64,000 bases of DNA from Sphingomonas sp. IC-11 (GCF_021043365.1 NZ_JAJNDU010000001.1:768164-832163), one strand, 5' to 3'; shown: positions 1-9,217, counted from the first letter of the stretch. Numbers and translations: made by a program. The notes: generated by a model from the letters alone, not told the origin.

Positions 1-1507
1 CAAGCCTGAGCAGGGCGGTCCTGGGAACGGGAACCCGGACGCTAGCGCTCCCGGCAACGGGAACCCGGGCAATGGTACTCCGGGTGACGGCAAGCCCGGG
101 AACGGTGGGCCCGGCGATGGCAAGCCTGAACCGGGTAGTCCTGGCAACGGGAACCCAGGCGCTGGCGGTCCCGGCAATGGGAATCCCGGCAATGGTACCC
201 CGGGTGACGGCAAGCCCGGGAACGGTGGCCCGGGGAATGGCAAGCCTGAGCCGGGTAGTCCTGGCAACGGGAACCCGGGCGCTGGCGGACCTGGCAATGG
301 AAATCCCGGCAATGGTACTCCGGGTGACGGCAAGCCCGGGAACGGTGGCCCTGGGAATGGCAAGCCTGAGCCGGGCGGTCCTGGGAACGGGAACCCGGGT
401 GCTGGCGGTCCCGGCAATGGGAATCCCGGCAATGGAACTCCGGGTGACGGCAAGCCCGGGAACGGTGGGCCCGGGGATGGCAAGCCTGAGCCGGGCGGTC
501 CTGGGACCGGGAACCCGGGCGCTGGCGGTCCCGGCAATGGGAATCCCGGCAATGGTACTCCGGGTGACGGCAAGCCCGGGAACGGTGGTCCCGGGAATGG
601 CAAGCCTGAGCCGGGTAGTCCTGGGAACGGGAACCCGGGCGCTGGCGGACCTGGCAATGGGAATCCCGGCAATGGTACTCCGGGTGACGGCAAACCCGGG
701 GACGGTGGGCCCGGCGATGGCAAGCCTGAGCCGGGCGTTCCTGGGAATGGCAACCCGGACGCTAGCGGTCCCGGCAACGGGAACCCGGGCAATGGTACTC
801 CGGGTGACGGCAAGCCCGGGAACGGTGGCCCCGGGAATGGCAAGCCTGAGCCGGTCGGTCCTGGGAACGGGAACCCTGGCGCTGGCGATCCTGGCAACGG
901 GAACCCGGGCAATGGTGCTCCGGGGAATGGCAATCCGGGGGACGGTGGGCCTGGGAATGGCAAGCCTGAGCCGGTCGGTCCCGGGAACGGGAACCCAGGC
1001 GGTGGCGGTCCCGGCAACGGGAACCCGGGCAATGGTGCTCCGGGAAATGGCAATCCCGGCGACGTTGGCCCCGGGAATGGCAAGCCTGAACCGGGCGGTC
1101 CTGGGAACGGGAACCCGGGTGCCGGCGATCCTGGCAACGGGAACCCGGGCAATGGTGCTCCGGGAAATGGCAATCCCGGCGACGTTGGCCCCGGGAATGG
1201 CAAGCCTGAGCCGGGTGGTCCCGGGAACGGGAACCCAGGTGCTGGCGATCCTGGCAACGGGAACCCCGGCAGTGGTGTTCCGGGAAATGGCAATCCGGGG
1301 GACGCTGGCCCTGGGAATGGCAAGCCTGAGCCGGTCGGTCCTGGCAACGGGAACCCGGGCGCTGGTGTTCCGGGGAATGGCAATCCGGGGGACGCTGGAC
1401 CTGGGAATGGCAAGCCTGAGCCGGGCGGTCCCGGGAACGGGAACCCAGGCGGTGGTGCTCCCGGTAACGGGACTCCGGGAAATGGCGGGCCTGGGCGGGG
1501 GAATTCG
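1..1507 (+). repeat. Coding minisatellite, 15-bp repeat in a 120-bp higher-order unit
   Basis: Eleven consecutive 120-bp units begin at 1, 121, 241 and so on to 1201, each with CAAGCCTGA at its start. They are followed by a 90-bp unit (1321-1410) that lacks two pentapeptide codon blocks, and by a partial unit to about 1507. Units 1-7 carry the GTPGDGK version in the third quarter. Units 8-11 carry GAPGNGN instead, so there are two subfamilies. All unit lengths are multiples of 15 nt, so copy-number change keeps the reading frame. Confidence 0.95.
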
Positions 1508-1510
1508 TGA
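2..1510 (+). CDS. Pro-Gly-Asn pentapeptide-repeat protein, 3' part only
   Basis: The frame is open from the first bases to a TGA at 1508-1510, so only the C-terminal ~502 residues are in the window. Nearly all of it consists of PGxGx pentapeptides (PGNGN, PGAGG, PGNGT, PGDGK, PGNGG), eight per 40-residue unit, each unit opening with KPEP. I chose this frame over the other open one because many differences between units (gaa/gag, ggg/ggc, ccg/ccc) are synonymous here. Such a tail would be flexible and elastin- or collagen-like and is probably extracellular or a spacer. The N-terminal domain that would define function lies off the left edge. In related bacteria CHASE2-protein genes often follow FecR-domain genes with low-complexity tails, which is a guess for this one. 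The next gene starts 67 nt downstream on the same strand. Confidence 0.75.
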   Translation, partial: KPEQGGPGNGNPDASAPGNGNPGNGTPGDGKPGNGGPGDGKPEPGSPGNGNPGAGGPGNGNPGNGTPGDGKPGNGGPGNGKPEPGSPGNGNPGAGGPGNGNPGNGTPGDGKPGNGGPGNGKPEPGGPGNGNPGAGGPGNGNPGNGTPGDGKPGNGGPGDGKPEPGGPGTGNPGAGGPGNGNPGNGTPGDGKPGNGGPGNGKPEPGSPGNGNPGAGGPGNGNPGNGTPGDGKPGDGGPGDGKPEPGVPGNGNPDASGPGNGNPGNGTPGDGKPGNGGPGNGKPEPVGPGNGNPGAGDPGNGNPGNGAPGNGNPGDGGPGNGKPEPVGPGNGNPGGGGPGNGNPGNGAPGNGNPGDVGPGNGKPEPGGPGNGNPGAGDPGNGNPGNGAPGNGNPGDVGPGNGKPEPGGPGNGNPGAGDPGNGNPGSGVPGNGNPGDAGPGNGKPEPVGPGNGNPGAGVPGNGNPGDAGPGNGKPEPGGPGNGNPGGGAPGNGTPGNGGPGRGNS

Positions 1511-1577
1511 GGTGTGATCCGTCGTTGACGGTCCATTAGCACGACCCCGCTACCGCCGTCTGATGGGGGTTCCGGTT

Positions 1578-3914
1578 ATGAACTCGGCTCGTGTTTCCGG
1601 CATCCGCTGGCGATTGATCGCGCTGGCGGTCGGCGCCGTCGTGGGTGTGCTGGTCGGGCTGGGCAATATCGGCGTGTCGATCGATCGCTCGCTTCGCTCG
1701 GTTGCATGGGAGCTGCGCAGCCAGCCGGCAAGCGGGAGTGTTCATGTCGTCGAGGTCGATGCACGCAGCATCGCGGCCATTCCGCAATGGCCATGGCCGC
1801 GAAGCAACTATGTCAAGGTTTTGGATCAACTGCGCCGGGCAGGGGCAGCGACGATTGCCTTCGACATCGACTTCTCCTCCCCCTCCACCGCTGCGGAAGA
1901 CGCCGCCTTTGCCGATGCGTTGAAGCGTAGCGGCGGCCAGGTCGTCCTTCCCACGTTCGGTCAGACCGCCAGCGGCGCCTCCGATGGATGGCGCGATGCG
2001 GTGCCGATCCCGGCCTTGCGGGCCCATTCGACGCTGGCGGCGGTGAGCATCCTTCCCGACCCCGACGGTTATGTGCGGCACGCCCCGATGGGAACGATCA
2101 CCAAGGGCATGGCGCGGCCGTCGTTTTCCGCGATCCTGTCCGGCCGAAGTGGCAGCGCCGGCCAGCACTTTCCCATCGACTTCTCGATCGACCCGGCAAC
2201 CGTGCCGCGGCACAGCTTCATCGACATTCGCGACGGGCGGTTCGCCCCGGGATCGTTGAAGGGCAAGACGATCCTGATCGGCGCGACAGCGGTGGAGCTG
2301 GGCGACCGCTATGCCGTGCCGAATCATGGCGTGATCGCGGGCGTGGTGATCCAGGCTCTGGGTGTCGAGACGCTGATCCGCGGTGTTCCGCGCGAGGCAG
2401 GATGGCTCCTGCCGCTGCTGCTGGCGCTTGCACTAGCGGTGCCGATACTCGTGGTTCGTTCACGCAAGGACCTAGTGGCGGCGATTGTTGCAATCCCGAT
2501 CATCCTGTTTGCCGTCGCCGTCCTGATCGATCATGCGGCCGGCTGGTCGTTCCCTCTGGCGCCTGCCTGGGCCGCTTTGGGCACGATCAGCACCGCAGCG
2601 CTCGCGGTACGCTGGTTGAATGCGGCGCATCGCCGCCGCGGGATCGATCGGGAGAGCGGGCTGCCGAACCGGATCGCGCTACGCGAAGACATGCGGGAGC
2701 GGCAGGCCCCCGGCATTGCCGCGGCGCGTATCGCCGATTTCGAGAAGCTCGGCGCCGGGCTCAACGACCAGGCAATGGTGGACCTGATCCATCGCGTGCG
2801 TGACCGCATCGCCACCACCATGGGAAGCGAGCGGATCTTTCGCATCGAGGACCGCGTGCTGGCCTGGCGGGTAGCGGACGAGGAGGCCCTGGAGCCGTCG
2901 CTGCTGCGTCTTCGCAGCCTGATGCTCACCCCTGTCGAAGTGGCGGGAAGGCGCGTGGACGTGACCCTGGCCTTTGGGTTTGTGCGGACGTGCGAGAGCG
3001 AGGGAACCGAGCGGGCCATCGCGCAGGCCGTTCTGGCCGCCGATCGGGCACAGAGTGATGGGGTGGACTGGTATGCCCATCAGCAGGACGATCATGACGT
3101 CGTGGAGCGCGAGCTTTCGCTGCTGGGCGAGCTGGACGTGGCGATTGGCGGCGGTGAGATCGACGTTCATTACCAGCCCAAGCTCGACCTGAAGCGGGGC
3201 GTGGTGACCAGCGTGGAAGCACTGGTGCGCTGGCATCATCCGACGCGCGGGTTCCTGAGGCCGGATCTGTTCATTCCGCTCGCCGAGCGGAACAACCGGA
3301 TCGCGGCGCTGACTCTGCATGTGGTTGAGCGGATGATCATGGACCTGCGGACGTGGCAAGCGGCGGGCCACCGGATCGCAGGGGCGGCAAACATTTCGGC
3401 GAAGTTGCTGAATTCGGGCGAGTTCCTGGGCCAGTTGCGGGCGCTCATTCAGGGGAGCGGGTTCGAGCCGGAGAGGCTGATTTTCGAGGTGACAGAAACC
3501 GCGGCAGTCAGTGATCCCGTTCAGGCGGCCCGCGCGTTGGAATCTTTCCGGGAACTGGGCGTTGCGATCTCCATGGACGATTATGGCACCGGTCAGTCCA
3601 CCCTGAGCTATCTGAAGGAGCTGCCGCTCAGCGAATTGAAGATCGACCGCAGCTTCGTTCAATCCGCACATGAGGACCGAGGCGACGCCGCGCTGGTACG
3701 GTCAACCGTTCACCTGGCGCATGAACTGGGCCTGCGCGTGGTGGCTGAGGGTGTCGAGGATGCAGCCTGCCTGGCGTTTCTGCGGAGCGTCGGATGTGAT
3801 CTCGCACAAGGTTATCACATCGGAAAGCCGATGCCCGTCGGCGCAATCGCCGACTTCCTTGATGATCATGCGGCGAGCAGGAGAGAGGCGCGGGCGCTGT
3901 CGGCCAGCGGCTGA
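1578..3914 (+). CDS. CHASE2 sensor / degenerate GGDEF / EAL c-di-GMP phosphodiesterase
   Basis: This is a membrane-bound cyclic-di-GMP phosphodiesterase of about 778 residues. The order is an N-terminal membrane helix (~9-31), a periplasmic CHASE2 sensor (~35-265), three membrane helices (~270-345), a GGDEF-like domain and an EAL domain. The GGDEF domain keeps the entry sequence SGLPNR but has RIEDR where the active GGDEF signature belongs, so it should not make c-di-GMP. The EAL domain looks catalytically complete: EALVRW (E547), NISAKLL, FEVTE, DDYGTG (D667-D668), LKIDRSF, VAEGVED and QGYHIGKP. The expected activity is hydrolysis of c-di-GMP to pGpG under control of an extracytoplasmic signal. 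I prefer ATG 1578 to ATG 1563 because GGGGG lies about eight bases before it. It probably forms an operon with the upstream repeat-protein gene. Confidence 0.9.
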   Translation: MNSARVSGIRWRLIALAVGAVVGVLVGLGNIGVSIDRSLRSVAWELRSQPASGSVHVVEVDARSIAAIPQWPWPRSNYVKVLDQLRRAGAATIAFDIDFSSPSTAAEDAAFADALKRSGGQVVLPTFGQTASGASDGWRDAVPIPALRAHSTLAAVSILPDPDGYVRHAPMGTITKGMARPSFSAILSGRSGSAGQHFPIDFSIDPATVPRHSFIDIRDGRFAPGSLKGKTILIGATAVELGDRYAVPNHGVIAGVVIQALGVETLIRGVPREAGWLLPLLLALALAVPILVVRSRKDLVAAIVAIPIILFAVAVLIDHAAGWSFPLAPAWAALGTISTAALAVRWLNAAHRRRGIDRESGLPNRIALREDMRERQAPGIAAARIADFEKLGAGLNDQAMVDLIHRVRDRIATTMGSERIFRIEDRVLAWRVADEEALEPSLLRLRSLMLTPVEVAGRRVDVTLAFGFVRTCESEGTERAIAQAVLAADRAQSDGVDWYAHQQDDHDVVERELSLLGELDVAIGGGEIDVHYQPKLDLKRGVVTSVEALVRWHHPTRGFLRPDLFIPLAERNNRIAALTLHVVERMIMDLRTWQAAGHRIAGAANISAKLLNSGEFLGQLRALIQGSGFEPERLIFEVTETAAVSDPVQAARALESFRELGVAISMDDYGTGQSTLSYLKELPLSELKIDRSFVQSAHEDRGDAALVRSTVHLAHELGLRVVAEGVEDAACLAFLRSVGCDLAQGYHIGKPMPVGAIADFLDDHAASRREARALSASG

Positions 3915-3950
3915 GCGCGTTGGCTAACTGGCCGCGCACTTCTTCCGCCA

Positions 3951-5270
3951 CTATGCAGGGTGCAAGGCGCAGGGTCTCAGCTCGCCGCAGGAAAGGACGG
4001 TGCAACGCGACGGGGCTGCCGCTGTCCCCTTAGCAAGTCCGAAGTCCTCGGCACGATAGCGGTGTCGTGCATGGCTCCCGCTGCGGGATCGGCGGACATA
4101 GTCGCGCATCCGGGCCAGCACGCTCTCCGGCAGCGGCATGTTCAGCATGCGGTACACGCGGCTTATCTCGCGCTGCCAATCACGCTCCACGTCGTCATAG
4201 GCGAGGTCGACTTGCGGCGCATCGCTGCGATCGCGGGCGTTGGCGGTTCGCCGGTCACGCAACGCGACCTTGCGAGTCCATTCGCGGCCGATCCATTCGC
4301 GATCGACTGAAGACGATTGCACCATCATCTGATTGCAGACCAGCGAGGCGGATGAGGCGATCACTTGATGCTGATCGCGGCTGAGGCAGACCAGACGTGC
4401 ATCGGGGAATGTGTGAAGAACGGCGGCGAGATCCTGGCTGAACTGCGGGACCTTCAGGATCCAGGGGCGTGTGCCGTCATCCCGCCGGAGCCATGCAACC
4501 GTCTGCAGCAGGCGGCGAAACTCGGCATAAGCGGCGATGCCGTCATCCGCTTCGACAGCGGCGGTATAGCCGGGGATTCGCCATTGTGCCTCAAAGGCGG
4601 AGCCGAAGATCGACACGCTCTGTAGCCCGATCTCCTCATCGGCAGCATCCCACCGGGTGGGATGAATGGCATCAAAGGCGGGATTAAGCAGGCGTACGCT
4701 CAACGTGCCCAGCCACCCGCGCAGTTTGCGATCGTCGAACCTGCTGCGGGCACTGTTCCGCGGCAGGGGGTTCCAGCTTTCAAAAAATCGCGTGAACGTC
4801 AGTCGCGGATCACAGGCGAGCAGGCGCTGGACCCGCGTCGTGCCTGATCGCATCTGACCGACGATGATGATCGGTGCGGCGATTGGCTGTTCCGCGATTT
4901 CAGGGTGGCGGTGCCACAGTGCCTGGAACCGGATGCGGTTGCACAAGGCGGCGACGAGCTGGCCATGCGCGATGGTGCGGCCCAATGGGGTGAGGGTCGC
5001 GACATCTTCCAGATCGGCGCACAGCACGGCCAGCCGCTCGCGCCAGCCGCTTTCGCCTGCATCGGCGGGATGACCGGTCTTCACCGTCGCCTTCGCGATC
5101 AGTTCGTCTGGATCAAGCGTCGGGCGCTCCGCCCAGCCGCGCCGCCACGCGCCATCGAGCGCGGCGTCAACCATGCGCAGACGGGCATTGCGGGCCGTAT
5201 CTGGCCGAATGGTGGCGGAACGGTCGATGGGGGGAGATGCGGCAAGCGGCGACGGGCTGAATGGCGGCAT
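3951..5270 (-). CDS. PAPS-dependent sulfotransferase family protein
   Basis: This predicted sulfotransferase (439 residues from the chosen start) would transfer sulfate from PAPS to a hydroxyl or amino group of an unknown acceptor. The 5'-phosphosulfate loop is at ~134-145 (IIIVGQMRSGTT), the 3'-phosphate-binding segment at ~293-307 (RLVCLSRD...S), and KVP follows WIL in between. The N-terminal half is alpha-helical and not recognisable. The frame stays open upstream to 5570, but that extension is low-complexity and unlike the family. ATG 5270 is therefore a best guess without a good ribosome-binding site, and ATG 5174 (MVDAALDG) is an alternative. It converges on the EAL gene with only 36 nt between stops. 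A glycosyltransferase and another sulfotransferase lie beyond its 5' side, suggesting a glycan or lipid sulfation locus. Confidence 0.8.
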   Translation of the reverse strand: MPPFSPSPLAASPPIDRSATIRPDTARNARLRMVDAALDGAWRRGWAERPTLDPDELIAKATVKTGHPADAGESGWRERLAVLCADLEDVATLTPLGRTIAHGQLVAALCNRIRFQALWHRHPEIAEQPIAAPIIIVGQMRSGTTRVQRLLACDPRLTFTRFFESWNPLPRNSARSRFDDRKLRGWLGTLSVRLLNPAFDAIHPTRWDAADEEIGLQSVSIFGSAFEAQWRIPGYTAAVEADDGIAAYAEFRRLLQTVAWLRRDDGTRPWILKVPQFSQDLAAVLHTFPDARLVCLSRDQHQVIASSASLVCNQMMVQSSSVDREWIGREWTRKVALRDRRTANARDRSDAPQVDLAYDDVERDWQREISRVYRMLNMPLPESVLARMRDYVRRSRSGSHARHRYRAEDFGLAKGTAAAPSRCTVLSCGELRPCALHPA

Positions 5271-6000
5271 GGCAGGGGAACGCGCGACATCTGCCGGTGT
5301 GCCGGCGAGCGAGGTTAAATTGCCGCCGGGGCGCGTCGATTGCACGTAAGTCTCACTTTGCCGCTGGTTCGATTTCACATCTGGTCCGGAGTAATGATCG
5401 CGATCCTTCCTGCGCAGCCTTGATAGCCGTTGGCAATTCGCCGGCGGAGAGAACCGGGTACCCGTCGCCGATGCTGCCGCAATATTATCCATGGGGCTTC
5501 TAGCCGGTTCCGGGCTGTTCGGCGATTTGGGAAGTGTCCAAAGTGGCTTTTGACGAGGTTCGGCGACCACGCAGCACGGCTTCTGGACCGGTTACAGGCG
5601 ACCGGGCGGCTATATCCCGCGTGTGCTGGCCGGGCGTTTACTACCGCCGATGATCCCTTGGTCGTAATCCAGTGGGGTGTTTCCTGCTCCTCAAGAATAA
5701 ACGCCGATCGCCAAAGCGGTTCGAGGCATAATCAAAATTCCTCGACACGGCATACGTCCGGACCAAGCCAAGCCGAAATTACAGAGCCGCAGACGATTCA
5801 GGCTTGGCGCGTCACTCCGTTGCGCCATTCGCCCATGCTGGAGCGGCCGCTATGACCGAATACCCACCAGTGCACTTGGAAAGTGCCACCGCAGGACAAG
5901 TTCGGCCATGCCCGCAGAATGTCGCGACCGCAGGTACAGTTTCTGTTGGCAGGTAACGAGGACCGGGAAAGCGTTTCTTCTTTCCGCCAGAGATTAGACA
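5271..6000. other. 730-bp interval between divergent glycan-modification genes
   Basis: I see no convincing gene here. The open frames present give low-complexity Arg/Pro/Ser-rich translations typical of antisense high-GC DNA. The part around 5690-5780 is more AT-rich than its surroundings and could hold the promoters of the two divergent transcripts. A short palindrome, GCACTT-GGA-AAGTGC, lies at 5872-5886, about 115 nt before the glycosyltransferase start; its role is unknown. Confidence 0.5.
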
Positions 6001-7257
6001 GTGCTTAGCGGATCTGTGCCGTCAGCGCCGTCGGTGCCATCGGACGATGTTATCCTGTCGAGACTGACCTTCGTCATGCCGGGGCTGGGGGCGGGCGGTT
6101 CCGAGCACGTGGTATCGATGCTGGCAAACCATTATGTTTCAAAAGCTGTGGGAGTGAGGCTGGTCTGTTTCCAGCCATTCGAGACCAAGCCTTATTATGC
6201 GCTAGATCCCGATGTCCGACTGGTTAACCTGGCAAGTGCGTCCCAAGATAGAGGTTTCATTGGGCGAACACTTACCATGGCCCGTCGCTACCGTTTGTTG
6301 AAGAACGAGTTGAGCGACAATCCGCCCGACGTCGTGGTATCATTCCTGACCAGAACAAATGTGCTCGCTTCGCTTGCCGCAACCGCGCTGAATATCCCGG
6401 TCATCGTGTCCGAGCGAAACAATCCCGATCGCCAGCGGGTGGGCGCGACCTGGAGCGCCATCCGCCGTTACGCGTATCGGCGATCGGACGCGCTGGTGAC
6501 GATGACGCGCGGAGCCAGCGCCTATTTCGCGCCGGCACGTCGACGGGCGGACGTTGTTATCCCCAATCATGCCGTCGCGACCCGATGGATCCGCGAGTTC
6601 GACGCCAGCGGGCGCAATCTCGTCGCGGTCGGGCGACTGGTCGAGCAGAAAGGCTTTGATCTGCTGCTTCAGGCCTTTGCAGCGATTGCTCCGAGGTTCC
6701 CCGACTGGCGCCTGACGATCTGGGGTGAGGGGCCGCTGCGACGCTCCCTCGAGCGCCAGCGATCGGCACTCGGTCTCGATCGGCGGGTCAGCTTTCCCGG
6801 CGTGACGCGCGAGCCGGGCCGATGGACGGCGGATGCCGACCTTTTCGTTCTGTCGTCTCGTTACGAGGGCTGGGGAATCGTCGTGGGCGAGGCGATGGCA
6901 GCGGGCATCCCGACGATCGCCTTTGACTGTCCCTGGGGGCCGGCCGAGATGATCGAGCATGAGCAAACCGGGCTTCTGGCGCCGGATCAGGACGTGAGCG
7001 GCCTAGCCGAGCAGATGGCCACCGCCATGGCCGATCCCGTGCTTCGACAGCGACTGGGATCGGCCGGCAAGCAGGCAATGGAGCGGTTCCTGCCGGAGCG
7101 GATCATCATGCAATGGGACGGGCTGATCAGGAGCGTCGCGGCGCGAGCACGGGCCAGCAAAGGCGCGCACCCGCCCGCAGAGCGGCCGCACGGCGTTCTC
7201 GATGGGTCCGGTCGTCTGCTCGGGGTGAATGACAATCAAGGGAAGGCTGTGAGATGA
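6001..7257 (+). CDS. GT4-type glycosyltransferase
   Basis: This is a 418-residue GT-B fold glycosyltransferase of the family 4 type. The N-terminal Rossmann half begins with FVMPGLGAGGSEHV, the acceptor-side motif of retaining glycosyltransferases. The donor half has VAVGRLVEQKGFDLLLQAF, WGEGPL and the E-x7-E motif at E289/E297 (EGWGIVVGE), followed by AGIPTIAFDCPWGPAEMI. It should transfer a sugar from a nucleotide or lipid donor to a surface glycan; the sugar cannot be read from sequence. The start is a GTG at 6001 with no strong Shine-Dalgarno. The stop overlaps the start of the following sulfotransferase by ATGA, so the pair is translationally coupled and the sulfotransferase probably acts on the same glycan. 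Confidence 0.88.
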   Translation: MLSGSVPSAPSVPSDDVILSRLTFVMPGLGAGGSEHVVSMLANHYVSKAVGVRLVCFQPFETKPYYALDPDVRLVNLASASQDRGFIGRTLTMARRYRLLKNELSDNPPDVVVSFLTRTNVLASLAATALNIPVIVSERNNPDRQRVGATWSAIRRYAYRRSDALVTMTRGASAYFAPARRRADVVIPNHAVATRWIREFDASGRNLVAVGRLVEQKGFDLLLQAFAAIAPRFPDWRLTIWGEGPLRRSLERQRSALGLDRRVSFPGVTREPGRWTADADLFVLSSRYEGWGIVVGEAMAAGIPTIAFDCPWGPAEMIEHEQTGLLAPDQDVSGLAEQMATAMADPVLRQRLGSAGKQAMERFLPERIIMQWDGLIRSVAARARASKGAHPPAERPHGVLDGSGRLLGVNDNQGKAVR

Positions 7258-8165
7258 AAGACCAGGAATCCCAGACCCTGTTGCCGGATTTCATGATTAT
7301 CGGCGCCATCAAGGCGGCCACCACCTGGCTGAACGTCCAGATACAGAACCATCCTGACGTTTACCTTCCCGACCCCGAACCGCATTACTTCAGTCGTGAA
7401 TTCGCTCGGGGACCGGAATGGTATGCCGAGTTCTTCAACGATGCGCAGCCCGGGCAACTGGTCGGGGAGAAATCCGCCGACTATCTTTCCGACCCCCACG
7501 CCGCGGAACGAATATCCCGCGTATTGCCGTCGATCCCTTTCATCGCCCAGCTAAGAGATCCCGTCGATCGCGCCTATTCCGATTATTGCATGCTGTATCG
7601 GCGCGGAACGATCAGGGGCGCACCGGAGGACTATCTTGATCCAACGGAGGCGACCTTCCGCAGGTTTCTGGACAACGGGCTCTACGCCACTCACCTGCGC
7701 CGATGGTTGTCCGTATTCGACCGAAAGCAGATGCTGGTGTTTTTGTTCGAGGATATCCGGGCTCGTCCGTCTTCAGTACTCGACGAAACCTGTCGCCACC
7801 TGGGGCTGGCGCCAATGGCCCAAGGTGTCGCGCTTGCCACCAAGGTAAACGATAGCGCGGCACCCTTGCTGCCGCTGGCGATCCGGCGGTTCGCGCAGCC
7901 CGCCAAGAATCTGGTCAAGCCGCTGCGGGGAACGCGGATGTTCGAGCGTTTTCGGGGCCTGTTGGCGCGACCAGTGGAGTATCCGCCCTTGTCCCCCGAT
8001 CTTCGCGCGCGCCTCAAGGACTATTATGCGCCGGAGGTCGAGGAGCTTTCGAAGATGCTGAACCGCGATCTCAGCCGCTGGCTGCCGGGAGATCAGTCGG
8101 AGGATCCGGCGGCAAGCGCGCCGCGTGATGGCAACGCCCGACTGACTGCAGTTAATTCCCGTTGA
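7254..8165 (+). CDS. Sulfotransferase domain protein (heparan-sulfate-sulfotransferase-like)
   Basis: This is a 303-residue sulfotransferase of the type related to bacterial and animal carbohydrate sulfotransferases. The PAPS 5'-phosphosulfate loop is at residues 15-26 (IGAIKAATTWL), with Lys20 as the expected catalytic lysine. The 3'-phosphate motif is RDPVDRAYSDY, starting at Arg101. EKSADYL and a late helical region are also family-like. There is no signal peptide, so it should act in the cytoplasm on a precursor glycan. Its ATG overlaps the end of the GT4 gene by four bases. The opposite-strand sulfotransferase at 3951-5270 is from a different subfamily, so this locus carries two dissimilar sulfate transferases. 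Confidence 0.87.
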   Translation: MKDQESQTLLPDFMIIGAIKAATTWLNVQIQNHPDVYLPDPEPHYFSREFARGPEWYAEFFNDAQPGQLVGEKSADYLSDPHAAERISRVLPSIPFIAQLRDPVDRAYSDYCMLYRRGTIRGAPEDYLDPTEATFRRFLDNGLYATHLRRWLSVFDRKQMLVFLFEDIRARPSSVLDETCRHLGLAPMAQGVALATKVNDSAAPLLPLAIRRFAQPAKNLVKPLRGTRMFERFRGLLARPVEYPPLSPDLRARLKDYYAPEVEELSKMLNRDLSRWLPGDQSEDPAASAPRDGNARLTAVNSR

Positions 8166-8381
8166 TCAGCTTTTTGTGATCGGTGCCGCAGTTTGACCGG
8201 GGCCGTGATCATTTACGACTAGGAATTCAAGCGCTCGCTTCCAGCGAGGGCTTTGCTTTGCTGCTTTTGATTGGGGATCAGCCGGTCGTTTAGACCGAAA
8301 AGAAGGTGAAGCATTACCGATCGCGCGGTGGGCTCTTTCGCCCGGCGAATAGAAAGTCTACGCCCCGCATCCGGGGGGATC

Positions 8382-8789
8382 ATGTTCGCATATTTCATTG
8401 GCACATTGCCGCACTTCCTTGCCTACTTCACGGCGGCGATCGGGTTGGCGTTGGCTTTTCTCGCAGTTTATGTGGCAATTACGCCCCATCGAGAATTTGC
8501 CCTGATCCGCGACGGCAATGCGGCGGCCTCTATCCAGTTGGTCGGCACGTTCCTCGGTTTCGCGCTGCCAGTCGCCATGGTGATCAGCCATTCGGTGAGC
8601 ATCCCGGACATGCTGATGTGGAGTGCGGTCGCAGCCTTGGTGCAGCTGTTGGTGTTCTTCGCCATCTCGCGTCTGTTATTCCGCGCGATTGAAAAGAAGA
8701 TCGGCGACGGGTGCGTTGCCTCTGGCATCTTCGTCGGCGGCATGGGCATCGGTGTGGGCGTGCTTCAGTCCGCCTGCCTCGTACCGTAA
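8382..8789 (+). CDS. DUF350 membrane protein (YjfL-like)
   Basis: This is a 135-residue integral membrane protein with about four helices. It matches the DUF350 pattern: a first helix from FLAYFTAAIGLALAFLAVYV, a conserved polar stretch around HREFALIRDGNAAASIQL, then GFALPVAMVISHS and a C-terminal Gly-rich helix. I chose ATG 8382 because GGGGGG precedes it by five bases, although the frame is open further upstream. Its function is unknown. It is the first gene of a three-gene set (DUF350, small exported protein, ATP-grasp) that mirrors the E. coli yjfL-yjfM-yjfC arrangement, so the three products probably work together at the envelope. Confidence 0.82.
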   Translation: MFAYFIGTLPHFLAYFTAAIGLALAFLAVYVAITPHREFALIRDGNAAASIQLVGTFLGFALPVAMVISHSVSIPDMLMWSAVAALVQLLVFFAISRLLFRAIEKKIGDGCVASGIFVGGMGIGVGVLQSACLVP

Positions 8790-8802
8790 CGACGCGCGCC
8801 TG

Positions 8803-9213
8803 ATGAAAAAGGAGATCCCACTCACAGTTGGCATGGCAGCGACGTTGCTGTCGCTCTCCCTATGCTCGTCCTCCGGGAACGAGTGGGAAGAGGTCGTGCC
8901 CGAAAACGACACGTCGGTATGCGTCGATCAATCCGGTCGTCGCATCGAGGATGATCGCTGCATAGATAGCGCAAGCGGAAGCGGCGGTACGTATGGCCGA
9001 CGGGCTTCCTGGTACTATCTGCCTCGCAACAGCCCTGTTCCCTTCTATGGCGAGACGATCCGTGACCAACGGTTTGCGGCAGGCTCGTTCAGACCCGTGC
9101 TAGGTACGCAATATTACCTGGCACCCGAGACAACCCGCATGACGAGATCGCAAGCGGTCTCGCGCGGTGGGCTCGGATCAAGAGGGCGCCGGTTCGGCGG
9201 CGGTTGGAGCTAA
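8803..9213 (+). CDS. Small exported protein between DUF350 and ATP-grasp genes (YgiB/DUF1190-like position)
   Basis: This is a 136-residue protein with an N-terminal signal-like helix (residues ~6-22) ending at a cysteine in SLSLCSSS, so a lipoprotein is possible but the lipobox is imperfect. The mature part has two further cysteines (VCVDQ and RCIDS), WYYLPRN, and a Gly/Arg-rich tail. Similarity to YgiB/YjfM (DUF1190) is inferred mainly from position, the cysteine pair and the Gly-rich end; I would not claim it from sequence alone. ATG 8803 is 13 bases after the DUF350 stop. The next gene begins four bases after this gene's stop, indicating one transcript. Confidence 0.65.
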   Translation: MKKEIPLTVGMAATLLSLSLCSSSGNEWEEVVPENDTSVCVDQSGRRIEDDRCIDSASGSGGTYGRRASWYYLPRNSPVPFYGETIRDQRFAAGSFRPVLGTQYYLAPETTRMTRSQAVSRGGLGSRGRRFGGGWS

Positions 9214-9217
9214 ACCC

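Noticed and set aside
1..1507. Repeat array as a CRISPR
   Set aside because: There are no unique spacers; the 120-bp units are similar throughout and lie inside an open reading frame.
72..1517. A 481-codon open frame over the repeat region in the next frame
   Set aside because: It is open only because the 15-bp period is a multiple of three. Unit-to-unit changes are synonymous in the other frame, which gives the PGxGx protein, and this frame has no family resemblance.
5865..5890. A sigma-54-like sequence (TGGCAC on the minus strand) before the sulfotransferase
   Set aside because: The downstream GC element is two bases too far from the GG element, so spacing is wrong; it is only a short palindrome.
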